Assembly (NCBI RefSeq): GCF_000002235.5
Contig: NW_022145613.1
Coordinates: 13,126,981 to 13,190,980, forward strand
Direction of reading: 5' to 3'
From: Strongylocentrotus purpuratus
Taxonomy: Eukaryota > Echinodermata > Echinoidea > Camarodonta > Strongylocentrotidae
DNA: 64,000 nt
A program made the position numbers and the translations under genes. The notes under the pieces are model-generated. The model made no database searches. It was not told the DNA's origin and was given only the letters and a program-made list of their open reading frames with translations. Positions 11,881-22,719 of the stretch are shown in pieces (positions within the stretch are counted from its first letter, which is position 1; each line of letters begins with the position of its first letter).

Positions 11881-12421
11881 AGGGAAAGTCCACCCCCAAA
11901 ATAAGTTTGTTTCGATAGAGGCAGAATAATAAGAAAATCAGGTGAGTGAAAGTTTGAGCAAATTCTGAATGAAAATAAGAAAGTTATGAATTATTGAAGT
12001 TGTGATCAATCAAATACAAATTGGCAACTCTGTGACTTATTATACGAGCTCTCCTTCATTTGCTTTGTGCATAATATTCCATAAAATCATGTTTTCTTCG
12101 TTATTGATGACGGAATATATATTTGTTCCTTGCAGGGGGAGTATAGAAACATATTTGCAATTATTATATTTAGGGTGCATGTATGGTTGAAATTTTTCTT
12201 GAGGGAAAATGAAAATTTTAGTATTTTTTTAGTACTGAGCAAATGGAAGTTGAGCTCGCATGATACGTCATAGAGTTGCCAATTTGTGTTTGATTGATCA
12301 CAACTTAAAAAATCCTAACTTCCTTATTTTTAATCGGAATTTGCTCAAACTTTCACTGACTTGTTTCTCTCATTTTTCTACTCCTATTAACACTAACTTA
12401 ATTTCAGGGTGGACTTTCCCT
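11881..12421. mobile_element. TTAA-flanked MITE (piggyBac-like), family 1
   Basis: Terminal inverted repeats AGGGAAAGTCCACCC and GGGTGGACTTTCCCT are bounded on both sides by TTAA (11877-11880 and 12422-12425), the piggyBac target site. The inverted symmetry continues inward about 150 bases on each side (for example TTGTGATCAATCAAA left and TTTGATTGATCACAA right). No coding sequence. Confidence 0.85.
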
Positions 12422-12748
12422 TTAATAGTCGGCATTATTTTCCTCTTACAATTTTACAAGTTATAACATGCACCTAATAGTCAGATGTCCTCCCTCTGTA
12501 CGAAATGTCTGGTCCAAGCCAGCCCGTATACATTCGCCTCCTTGCCAACAGGTTTCCATTTACTAATTTTAGCTTTCGGTTGATTTACTGGTCGAGGTTC
12601 ATTATTTGCTGGTCTATAGGAATCACCTGATTTCAGAGGACTCATGATTTTTACAACGAAAAACTTCTCCACGCTTCGGTCCTTGCGCGATCGCTTCTAG
12701 CTCCAGCAGATATGGGGCGGCAGCGTGCACACCAGTATACTACCGGCG

Positions 12749-13530
12749 CACAGTGGGCCAGGGAGGAACCAAAGTGCGCCAAAACTCATTTTTGATGATT
12801 TTTTTTCCCAACTTTTTTCTTGCCCAGTTGAAAGGTAACACATTGAGGAATACCTCAGTAAAATATTTAATTCCGGTATGCACAATATGGGTATAAATTT
12901 ACTCCTTTAAACAGCAAAAGCCTACATATTCACAGTTTTAGTGCAAAAGTGACTTATTTTATAAATCTTTCAATGTAACATGTAGTTTTTAAGTTATTGA
13001 TATAAAATTGCTCTCACATATTCCTGATAGTTCATTTCGTTGCATGAATGGGTTAAAATTGATAGAAACACAATCTTCATGATATACTATAGGGTAATTC
13101 ACTGAAAAATGGACTAATTATCCATTTGTTTAATGTTTAGAAAATGTTTAGATCTCCTCAGAGTACCGCTTCAATTTTAATACCACCATTTTTTCTGATG
13201 TCTAAGCTTTAAGTTGATACCAAATTTGGCTGCCCAATCTTGCCCGTTGTTGTGTTAGAGCCGATTTTCCTTGCCACATTACCCCGATTTTTTTTAAAGG
13301 TCCGCGGCTGAATCAATGTTGCAAGGAAAATGGCTCTAACATAATAACGGGCAGAATCGGGCAGCCAAATCTGGTATCAAATTAAAGCTTAGGCATCAGA
13401 AAAAATGTTGGTAATAAAATTTAAGCTGAAATCACTGGAAATCTAAACATTTCCTCTGGATTTATAAAAGATAAATCCCCCCCCCCAAAATGAGTTTTGG
13501 CACACTTTCGCTCCTCCCTGGCCCACTGTG
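12749..13530. mobile_element. Foldback DNA element with ~43-bp terminal inverted repeats
   Basis: Left end CACAGTGGGCCAGGGAGGA and right end TCCTCCCTGGCCCACTGTG belong to inverted repeats of about 43 bases with a few mismatches. A 5-bp direct repeat, CGGCG, directly flanks both ends (12744-12748 and 13531-13535). A second inverted repeat inside (about 13138-13290 against 13300-13460) makes the right half a long hairpin. No coding sequence; superfamily not assigned. Confidence 0.75.
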
Positions 13531-13539
13531 CGGCGCAGC

Positions 13540-13945
13540 TGGTATAGTCCCCCCCCCCCCTCCAAACTCAGTGTTATTTAGGGTACGCATATGCTTGTTC
13601 CCTCTTTTTGAAAGCACTCCCTATCTGAGGACTGCCAACATTTTCGAACCCCCCTTTCGCGGGCTTTTCGCGGGCTTTTCCTGCCTGGGAGACCCTCCTA
13701 AATCAGGAAAAATGCTCTATGTACCCCCCTAAATTCGGAATAATTTCTCAGGAGTCCAAAGAGATGAGAGAAAAAAAAAGAAAAAACACCTCCTTTTTAA
13801 AGAAATCTCCGGGTGAAAAGTCAAATACACCCTTTTTTTTTACAATTCTCGGGCCGGACTTTGTCGCACGAAAAGTACCGGACATTTTGGCAACACGCAT
13901 GCGGTCATTCCGACCTCTGAGTGGGGGGCGGGGGGGGCGGGTATA
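13540..13945 (+). repeat. Dispersed repeat family A, copy 2 (fullest)
   Basis: Bounded by a C run on the left and a G run on the right. Contains CAGTGTTATTTAGGGTACGC, GTTCCCTC, GAGGACTGCCAACATTT, a CTTTTCGCGGGCTTTTCCTG block, TTTCTCAGGAGTCCAAAGAG and CGGACATTTTGGCAACACGC. This order matches 31.11-31.53 kb and, inverted, 10.62-10.84 kb. Open frames here are by-products of low complexity. Confidence 0.65.
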
Positions 13946-14227
13946 GTCGCTGCTGACGGCCGCAGTGCACTGCGAGCTTCCGTTGTTTGTATCCGTAATA
14001 CCCATAGAGATGTGGAGATGGGAGATATAGCGCGATCTTGCGGCGATGAACGTTTATTTCTTTACAATATGGCAGCCTCTAGACACCGAAAAATTCGAGG
14101 GAGAAATCCTGCACGCTATTAAAATATAACTTCCATAGTTCCATTTCATTGGGTTAAGGTTTGAAATTTGAAACTCATTATTGTGTGAAAGCTATAACAG
14201 AAAGGGTAATCTTTATTTTAAAATTCC

Positions 14228-14327
14228 ACGGGGGCGATTTTTAATTTTGCAATCGCCCCCGTGAGCACTTTGACGGAGGCGATTGTGTAGCTCACGGGGG
14301 CGAATCGCCCACCGCCCCCGTGTATTT
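14228..14327. repeat. G/C-rich nested hairpins
   Basis: CACGGGGGCGAT and ATCGCCCCCGTG form a 12-bp stem around a short AT-rich loop; a second CACGGGGGCGA block pairs with a downstream CGCCCCCGTG. Probably the remains of a small inverted-repeat element. Confidence 0.55.
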
Positions 14328-14559
14328 TGAGCGCTGGTAGAGTGGTCAGTACATTTCTGTACTTGTTGTGCTTATCAACAAGATCCTGACGATGTTTTGA
14401 TTTATTAACTCTTGAATACATTGTATATTTTACACGAATACATTTCATGATTCCTCGAGGTATCCTTGTTTTTGATAGCAGCTTTCTTCTTTCCAAACTG
14501 CCTTGCCTGTTTATTATTAATGGTTAAATGATTATTATAACTTATAGGTGGAAGACGAA

Positions 14560-15378
14560 AAGGGTATTTAACAAACTGGGAACTAGACTTTCTAATTATT
14601 AGACTAAATGAACGAAAGAGAGCTATCCGTATTTGTACAGGATCACATTATTTGGCTCACACTGACCCCTTATTCTCTAAACTTACAACACTATTTTTTC
14701 GTGTGTGAATACTATTCAAGTAGCAGTTATTATGTTCAAGTATCTTAATAAACAATTTCCACCATCCTTTGATAGCATGTTAGTTTCAATTGTTCTGTTC
14801 ATGCTTACCCCATTCGCATATCTAGACATTTCCACCTGACTAACCCCAAATTATTAATAAACGCACAAATCCATTAGACATTGTGGTCCGGATATTTGGA
14901 ATAATTTTCCCGACAACATCAAATCTTGTTCAACCCTCTATTCCTTGAAAGCCGAACTAAAACGAAAAATAATACAATCAAATGTGCCAAACGCTTTATA
15001 GCTTTGTCTGAAACCATGATTTAATATTCCGTTTACTCAACTGCCATCTGCTGCACCCGCACCTGGAATTGCACTGTACCACTTGATCACTAGGTTTTAC
15101 CAAGAGATTTTTTGGTGCTAAATCTATTTTTTTCACGAGGCCGCCATCCATTTTCAGCCTAATCGCTCCCGATGGCGGTCTTCTGCGTTCTGAAATTTAT
15201 CTCTTTAGTTAATGAAAAATATATAAAATATCTGTTATACTTGTTTGTATGCTTTGTATTATGGTTTTTGTATAATATTATTAGACATGATTTGCTATGT
15301 ATATAATACTTATGTAAAAATGTATAACCTTGTATTTGTTATTCGAACGCAGAAAGAAATAAATCAAACAAACAACCA
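14560..15378 (+). pseudogene. CR1-like retroelement 3' fragment
   Basis: Codons at 14600-14760 read RKRAIRICTGSHYLAHTDPL and VLMFKYLNKQFP, the thumb/C-terminal domain of CR1-like reverse transcriptases. Decayed C-terminal sequence continues to about 15000 in shifting frames. After a 3' UTR the copy ends in an AATAAATCAAACAAACAACC-type tail near 15378. Neither the endonuclease nor the RT core is present. Confidence 0.7.
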
Positions 15379-15594
15379 AACAAAATATAGATCAAATGGG
15401 TAGCAGACTAATTAGACCAAATGGAAAAAAATCACTATATAATTAGCCTAAATGGTCACTAGACCAAATGATAAGTACACGAAATGATTATTAGACCATG
15501 CGTATAGTAGACAAGCTGGGTGTAGATCCTATGGGAAAAGACTAATTGGGTAGGGGACGGACTGTAGTAGACCAAATGGCTATAAACCACGAGT

Positions 15595-15840
15595 TATTAT
15601 TTTCTTCTTCTTCATCTTCCTATTATGATTATTGTTAATATAATCATTATTTTTATACCTATTCTTATCATTGTTGCTGTTGTTAAATATCAGTATGATT
15701 GTTACTATTATTACATCAATATCGTAGTTACTTTCATTTGTATCATTGTTATTAATATGAATATTATTGTTATTATTACTATTATTATTATTATCATTAA
15801 TATTATTTTCATCATCATCATCATCATCTTTTTTTCTCCT
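15595..15840. repeat. ATT/ATC-rich simple sequence
   Basis: Low-complexity trinucleotide tract (ATTATT, ATCATC). The hydrophobic open frame across it is an artefact of this composition. Confidence 0.8.
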
Positions 15841-16151
15841 TTCCTCTTACGAGGCATTTTATTATTTATATCATTTCAACAATATTGTATGTAGAGTTTG
15901 ATTACAATATATAAACTAAATCAATAGACTGATAGAATAAAATAGGGAAGACAAAAGAAAAGTGGACGTGAAAGACCGAGGCATCTATAGAAATTCGTCA
16001 AAGGCTTAACTACGAAAGATTTATCTTGATATTACTTATTAGCTTTTCTCATCATCATCATCATTACTATCATGATCATTCCACATTTTATCCTTAATAT
16101 CATCATTCTTACTGTAATTGATAATGTGACCTTAAAGTAACATACTCTTAC

Positions 16152-16239
16152 CTTCTGAATGACACTCCTTCAGATTCAATGCGATTAGCAACACCAGCGT
16201 CGCGATAGCCAGTCTTCCTATTGAGCGATGACCCGACAT
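16152..16239 (-). CDS. First coding exon with signal peptide; rest of gene not found
   Basis: On the minus strand an ATG at 16239-16237 opens 29 codons: a short basic start (MSGHRSIGR), a hydrophobic core (LAIATLVLLIALNL), and a cleavage-region tail KECHSEG. The exon ends at 16152 at a strong donor, AAG|GTAAGAG, leaving phase 1. A signal-peptide exon exiting in phase 1 is the standard start of secreted or membrane proteins made of phase-1 modules such as EGF or Ig domains. The next exon must lie at lower coordinates on the minus strand; none was recognised, so the intron may be long. The family is unknown. It could be a paralogue of the 61-64 kb gene, but nothing in the sequence tests that. 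Confidence 0.68.
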
Positions 16240-17655
16240 GGTGTCAAAGATATGCTGCCTACTATCCCATAAATCGAAAGTAAAATTGTATAGTGTTGTT
16301 GGGCTCAGAAAATGAGATCACTTTCAAAGTTTCGACGAAAGAAAGAAAATATCAATCAGTATTCACAGAGCGCACCAAAATACAAAGGATAGAGTTTCCA
16401 AATCAGTTATCGCAAGGCTTCACACTGCTGTTCGTAATGAATATAATGTTCAAAGGTTTGATCGAAATCAAACAATATTTTTTGATTTATATTGTGATTT
16501 CTTCTTTTCTTCTGTTACCGTGTGGCATAATTGAAGTTGAACAAAGTTAGAGGATGCACAGCTTCGAATGATACGTATGTAGATGTAAGAGCTACCGTAG
16601 GCTATAAGAGAATCATTTTGCTGGCTGGTGTGCTAATCATAGATCCTTGGGATCATCACCCTAGAATCACGTTGTGTAATCTCAGTTGCACCCATCTTTC
16701 TTCCTCATTTATCCAACAAATAAAACTCTGTAATAATTCTCGTTCCGTACCTCTGTTTACAGTGATAACGAGTATTTTATGATAGTACATGCAGCCTTGA
16801 TTTGGTCACGATGTGCGTAGACTCCGTAAAAATCCGATACATACTTTTACTTGCAGACTGGCAGACCAAGCAAGCTGCTGTCAAGTTGTGAAAGTTTGTC
16901 CACTAGAGAGTTACAAGATTGCAAGTTACGATGAATGGAATGTGCGAAAAGAAACGCCGTTTATCAGTGTCGGAACGGAATACAATTTAAAAAATCCTCC
17001 TCAATATTTTGGTTCTGCACCATGAGTAGCTCTCAAATTCCTGTTTGAATCCCTGATAATATCGTTGATGTATTTAGTCTAATTTTCAAAATAGTTTCTG
17101 CAATAATCCGTTTCCAAGTAAGCAAGTTCAACAGTGATGTAACTTTATCCAATATCAGTTCTATGATATCTCCCCAGTATTATCATTCCTGTCTGCACGA
17201 CCTTCGCCGAATTAAAAATAGACTAAAGTTGGTAAACTCTAGAGAAAAACCAGTCACACGGGCCGCTCGCGTTGTTGTTTGTATTTGACTACACCTTTTT
17301 GCCTGACGGTCATTTTCTCTATTATATTGCTATGTAATGCACAAATAGTGCGAGCTTGATATCTGTGATTCACCTTCATACGGCCGTGTGTGGGAGAATG
17401 GGAGGGTCACATCTCAATACTTCATTATGACGTCACGTCGATATATTTGTATAGTGCATTTTGGAAGAAAAAAAAAAGCAATGCCGCAGTTGTGATTGAT
17501 GAGGAAACTGAAGCGACTAACGCAGTTCAATTGCAAACTACTTGCTACTTGTGTGCGACATTGCTTGCATGATTGAACGAGGTACATGAGAAATATCACC
17601 GACTGGTTGTATGCAATGCTATTTGAAGCAATAACCACATGAGAGGGAAAAAGGT
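16240..17655. other. Upstream region of the signal-peptide exon
   Basis: Expected to hold the 5' UTR and promoter of the gene starting at 16239. No TATA box or initiator could be assigned. Short open frames here show no family features. Confidence 0.35.
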
Positions 17656-17657
17656 TT

Positions 17658-17735
17658 GTGCATTCCCCCTAACAGTAAATAACACTGAGTGGGGGGGGGG
17701 GGGGGGGGAGGGGACCGGGTTAGCCCCTCGGGCCC
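17658..17735 (-). repeat. Dispersed repeat family A, copy 3 (end fragment)
   Basis: AGTAAATAACACTGAGTGGGG followed by a long G run matches the CAGTGTTATTTAGGG end of family A in reverse. The rest is missing. Confidence 0.5.
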
Positions 17736-19505
17736 CGTTGCCTTAAACTTACCATTCATGGTACCTTTGCCATTCATGGTAACTTCCAGGGAAACCTTCA
17801 TTTGAGTGGGTGTTGAGTGATATCGCTTTTATAATTAATATTGAGGGAAAGTTAACATCAGTGGTAAGATTAATGCAACAGGGCCTGGTCTAGTAATAAA
17901 AAGGCCTACATGAACGGGAAGAGCAAATGATTACTGTAAATTACCAAACCTAATGTATTGACTCTATATACGGGACAGTATAATGGACTGAGTCAAAACA
18001 AATATTGGGAAAAAACTGATAAAGTCTGAAAAATGCTATGTTAAGTAGAATTTATCATACAAGCTTAAATTTATTTGCTGTATAATTCATTAATATACAT
18101 GTAATTTCATCATGTTATTTGATGTATGATGTAACCATGGTATTGGTGAAAGTAAGAAGCTAGGATTGAAAAGTAAAGGAAAACAACTGATGAATAGCCT
18201 TTGAGATACGAAAACAATCTAACCTTATAGATAAATATGTACTTGGGCTCACGTACCAGCTTGCGACACATACATAAATAGCTAGTGTTCGCGAAAGGGC
18301 GCGGAACAGACCGCAGTTCTCCTCACGCTTCGGTTTCGCGTATGTTGCTGCACGCACGTAATTACTGCGGCCCCTTCGTCCGTAGTAGCCCCGAGGGCCA
18401 TGTGAAAGATACATAGTCTCGTCATGCTACAGCCCCTTTAAAGTCACTGCTCGAATGTTAATAGACATACTCTAACGTCTTTCTCAGGAACAAAATCTGA
18501 TCTGCTATCAGACAAATACTGAATATATTTCATAGCAATAGCGCGTCTTCTCAGCCTCAATCAAATGAAGTCAACCGCCAGCTGTACGATCCGACTACGA
18601 GTCGAATTTGGAAGGATTTGCAATATCATTTGATGCAAACATTGAAACATGTACGATCTTAATGCCCGAAGATCTAAGAAGATCTTTTAAAAAAATCAAA
18701 AAAATCAGAATCAAAATCAAAATTTTAAAGAGATTCCATGCTTCCTTGGAGTGATATCAGAGCAGTAGTGCGATTGTCCACGATTTGAAGCCGCTTCAGC
18801 TTTTATTCTGATTTCAAGAGTTCAAAGCACGAAATTTCCGGACGTTACTATTCTTGTCATTACTTAGAAGCTAAATCAGGAAGATGATGTTTGTTATTAA
18901 AGATTCCCTTTGTAATTCAATTTCCATTTCTTCGAAATGAGAATGGCAGGACGATAGTATATAGTGTGAGGTGGGTTTCAGTTGCATTACATCTGACTGA
19001 GAATACACACTCTATAACATAAAGATGATGATGGATTATAGCTATTGTGTTTATTTTATGTGTAGATTGTAGACATTACATTGTTTCCTCGAGAAGGAAA
19101 ATATGTTACAATATTGTTGCAAGAACGTTGCTTACAAGCTGTATTTCAGCTCGTTCCGTCAGTTTTATTCTGAGTATAAGATTAGTTGCTAGGGAATTTG
19201 GAGGGATGTCCTTTAGTAAACGCACCACCTCTTGTGGCACAGTATAAAACGCAAAAACTGGAGGAATGAACAACATTCATGAATTTAGATCCCATCCTCT
19301 TATTATTGCATATTATTTTTCTACCGCGCAAGTTCTACAGTAGATTTTCACTTTCAAATGTTTACTTTTCGTTGTACATTACAATAAATCTCATCGTTTA
19401 GACTTGTACATGTACATAGCTTTGTCAATATGTCTATGATACGTATCTTGTATTTTAATGTTTCCCTTGAGTGAAATATAAACTGAACTGGACCAAATAT
19501 TTTAA
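17736..19505. other. Unannotated interval
   Basis: No gene or transposon ends recognised. A small direct repeat (CCATTCATGGTA twice) lies at about 17750-17780. Confidence 0.4.
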
Positions 19506-19900
19506 AGGTAAAGACCAGTATTGGAAACGCCCCAATTTCAAAAAATGAAATGGAAGCTCTTATTACCAATCATGTGAAAGAGTATGTTTTGACTAATACA
19601 TGATGATAAAAATTTGCCGGGAAACCGCCTATTAATTGATATATTTGGTAAATAAATTTATCTATTGGTATGTGAGAGATAAACGCACGTGTCGCGCACG
19701 TGTGCGTAGTCCCATATACATCTTTCTGTGTACAGTGCTTGTAACTTTACGAAGACTGGGCCAAATTTCCAATCATTTTGATGATTCCAGAACCTTGCAG
19801 TCCGCACCAATACTTATATGCTAGATGATCAACCTTTTCTGCTCGATTCCAAAACGTTTCTTTCACAATGCAATCGCATGACCATAACTGGCCTTTATCT
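19506..19900. mobile_element. TTAA-flanked MITE (piggyBac-like), family 2, copy 1
   Basis: Ends AGGTAAAGACCAGT and ACTGGCCTTTATCT lie directly inside TTAA sites at 19502-19505 and 19901-19904. Homologous over most of its length to 25068-25444 (inverted) and 55085-55345. Non-coding. The end sequence resembles that of family 1 at 11.88 kb. Confidence 0.82.
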
Positions 19901-20244
19901 TTAACATCAAAACTAGCCTGCCCACGCACGCCTGTTTAGCACGATGAAACCAATGGTCGTGGTCACGTGACCGTCGACGATGGCATGCCGTTGACTTGAC
20001 TTATTCATATCAGTGCACATAAATTGTCCCCTTGAACTTTGGAATGCCCGGTGCCACGTACACGGTGGTAGCATGTGCATGAAAACAACTAAATTAAATA
20101 AGTCTTCCCGGGTCTGGCAGCTACAATGGCAAAACAGAATAAAAGATAGGAAACAAGTTCAACAATAGTGTTGATTCACTGCACTAGTTAGCCAGGAGGG
20201 ATTAGACCTAACTGCATGCTGCGTGGTCACAGATTGGATATTAT

Positions 20245-20423
20245 GGACTTTTAGATTTACACGACAAGAACGTGGACCTCTACGTGTGGCATCCTTTTAA
20301 GGCAATGTGACGTCCTATTAAGGCACTGGCAGTGCCCGGTAGTGCCTTAAAAGGACGACACATTGCCTTAAAAGGATGTCACACGTAGAGGTCCACGTTC
20401 TCGTCGTGTAAATCTAAAAATCC
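20245..20423. repeat. Near-perfect 179-bp palindrome (foldback element)
   Basis: Arms of about 85 bases start GGACTTTTAGATTTACACGA and end with the complement; the centre is at about 20332. Its ends match the element at 47.25-47.79 kb (GACTTTTAGATT). TATTAT occurs just outside both ends and may be the target duplication. Confidence 0.8.
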
Positions 20424-21073
20424 CTATTATCTCATCAAATCAGCTCTCACTTAACATACAAAAAAAGGGACCATGGTGGACCAACGGTCACCGCTTAGGA
20501 CTTTGTTTGCTATAAAGTAGCTAAATTTAATGCAGTGAGGCTTTAATACCTATTTTTGTATAAGTTAAACATTTTTTTCTTTTAATTGTTGGCTCGGTCG
20601 CAAAGGGCAATACAACATTTTTTGTTAATCCTTATCTTGAAGTTGAGAAATCGTAGATTTATTATTGGGGCGGAATGGCCGAACCTGCCATTCCTGTCAT
20701 TATTCAATTACTTTTATTCATTTTGTTTTCTCCAAAAGATATATACTTAAATTTGTAATATGCTAACAAATGGAGGAATATCTCACTTCAGTCCCTGTAA
20801 ATCTGAACCTCGGCGTTCAACAAACCGCAATCATACTCGAAAGCACGATGCCTGTTTGCGGACTCTTCCCACCGAGGTGAAAAAAGGTGTATTCATACAC
20901 CATCCCATGAAGTATAAAGAGACACATTTCTGGTTAAATGTGTCGTCAAGCACGAACCTGCTTTGTTCGAAATCGTTCGAAGCTGAGGCGCATCAAACAC
21001 ACGCTTTTGAGGTTTATAAAAAAAGACGCAACATGTTCAATTTATTTTTCTTCTAACGACTGTACTCTTAAAT
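20424..21073. other. Unannotated interval
   Basis: AT-rich, no recognisable gene. The open frame at 20760-21056 has no family features. Confidence 0.4.
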
Positions 21074-21290
21074 CAGTGGCGGATCAGTGGCGCCCCCCCC
21101 CCCTCCCCCCTAGGAAAAAAATGTGTATTTTTACATTTTTTAACGTTAATTTTACCTTTTTTTGGAGATGCCCTCCCCCCACCCCCTGGCGCTCAAGGGG
21201 GGGGGGTGCAATTTTTCCAATTTTCCAGGGCCAAACAAAAAATTATTAGTGCTCACTAGTGCCGGCACGATTTTCATATTTCAGCACACT
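21074..21290. mobile_element. Truncated hAT-type MITE (CAGTGGCGGATC family)
   Basis: Starts with CAGTGGCGGATC followed by a C run and shares blocks with the complete copy at 60.34 kb: a TTACCTTTTTTGG-like block, GGCGCTCAAGGGGG/GAGCGCCAGGGGG, TGCAATTTTT and GTGCTCACTA. No right terminal repeat was found, so it is truncated. Confidence 0.6.
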
Positions 21291-21639
21291 AAATTTCAAA
21301 TTGATTTCAAATTTGGGCCCACTACAATGCTTTGATAACAGTGATCAAAATTTGAATGAACAAATTCCCCATTCTGGTAATTGTCAGTCAGACACTTATT
21401 GGTGTTCAAATGGCTGTGCTCACTCGCGCATGAATCGTGTGATTCCAGTTGCATATCTTCTTGAAGAGGTTACTTTCTTCTTTGGATTCATGAAAGAAAA
21501 GATTTATGTACTAGATTTATTGTATGAACAGAAAACCAACGCTCCTTCTCTCCCTTTCCCTTTCGTCTCTGCAAGTCACTCTTTTGTATTTTTATTGTTA
21601 CAGTTACTTTGCTTATTTCTGTAGCACTCCTGCATCTGA

Positions 21640-21806
21640 TGTATGTTAATTATGCATTCAGTATATTTGTTTAATTTTGTATATTATCTGTATAAAATTA
21701 TATACACTTAACATGTTGTTTCAAACCGTATTATGTTCATGAAAATGTTTGATGAAAAAAAAAATTATGCAGAAACCAATAAATCGAATCAAATCAAATC
21801 AAATAA
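21640..21806 (+). repeat. Retroelement 3' UTR and tail fragment
   Basis: AT-rich sequence ends in AATAAATCGAATCAAATCAA, a short repeated-motif tail like those of the CR1-like copies at 15.37 and 39.27 kb. No coding part remains. Confidence 0.45.
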
Positions 21807-22644
21807 GTTCATATTAACGAGTTACATAACAATCTGAACTATAAAGAGTATCCATATTTTTTTTTTCGCTGAGTGTATCATATAATCTAGTATTAATATA
21901 TCAATGTAAAACATAGTTAACGTGATTAAACATTAAACCATTTCCCCCATTAATTCAATTAAGGCCTTCAACTTCCTCTGAACTTGCACAAACTATTTGG
22001 CAATACCGAGGGTCAATGTACAAAATAATATTATAATATACTGAAAGGCATACAATCTAAACGTGTGTGGGCGGTTGAATATGGGCCTGTGGTATGTATA
22101 TGCGTGCGACCTGGAATGCATATAACAACAATATTGGAATGCTTTGTATTTATTTGACCTACATTGGATGTAGCTAGAAGCCTAGAACAATTATTTGTAT
22201 GGATTTATTTATTCGCCTCCATAGAACTATCACTGTACCAAAGACAGAATTGACATGAGAATTTAATTGATCATTGAAACTGTTTAGCTGGACTGTCTTT
22301 AAATCTGAAGAACTGGAAGGCCATTAACATCTTTCAAGGAGAGTAAAATAAAATAAGTGGAAAATATAAACGTCTGGGAAGGAGACTAGCATCATAGAAA
22401 TGGGACGATCTGATATTGTAGTAGACTTTGGAGATTAACCCTATAGATTTAATACACGACAAGGAAAAAAGAATTCCCATAGGGTCGTACGCAAACTATT
22501 GACATTCCTCTCCTATAGATATAACATGCACAATTTGGCATTTTATTACATTGTTTGTGATTGATTATATATGATATGTTATGATAGTCGAAGAAGGTGA
22601 TAAAAATCAAATATAAAAAGAAAGCAAAACAAGAAAATAAAAAA
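21807..22644. other. Unannotated interval
   Basis: AT-rich; nothing recognised. Confidence 0.4.
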
Positions 22645-22718
22645 AATTGACCCACCAGGATTCGAGCCTGTGTCACCGGAATGGGAGTCAAGTGCTTTGA
22701 CCAATATACAAAAGTATT
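22645..22718 (-). repeat. tRNA-like relic (3' half)
   Basis: On the minus strand TTGGTCAAAGCACTTGACTC precedes GGCTCGAATCC, a B box with one mismatch, and a TGGTGGGTC acceptor-like end. The matching 5' acceptor strand is missing, so this is a tRNA pseudogene or a SINE head, not a functional tRNA. Confidence 0.4.
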
Positions 22719-22719
22719 T

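Noticed and set aside
15625..15894. Membrane-protein-like open frame
   Set aside because: Produced by ATT/ATC simple sequence; Ile/Val content reflects the repeat.
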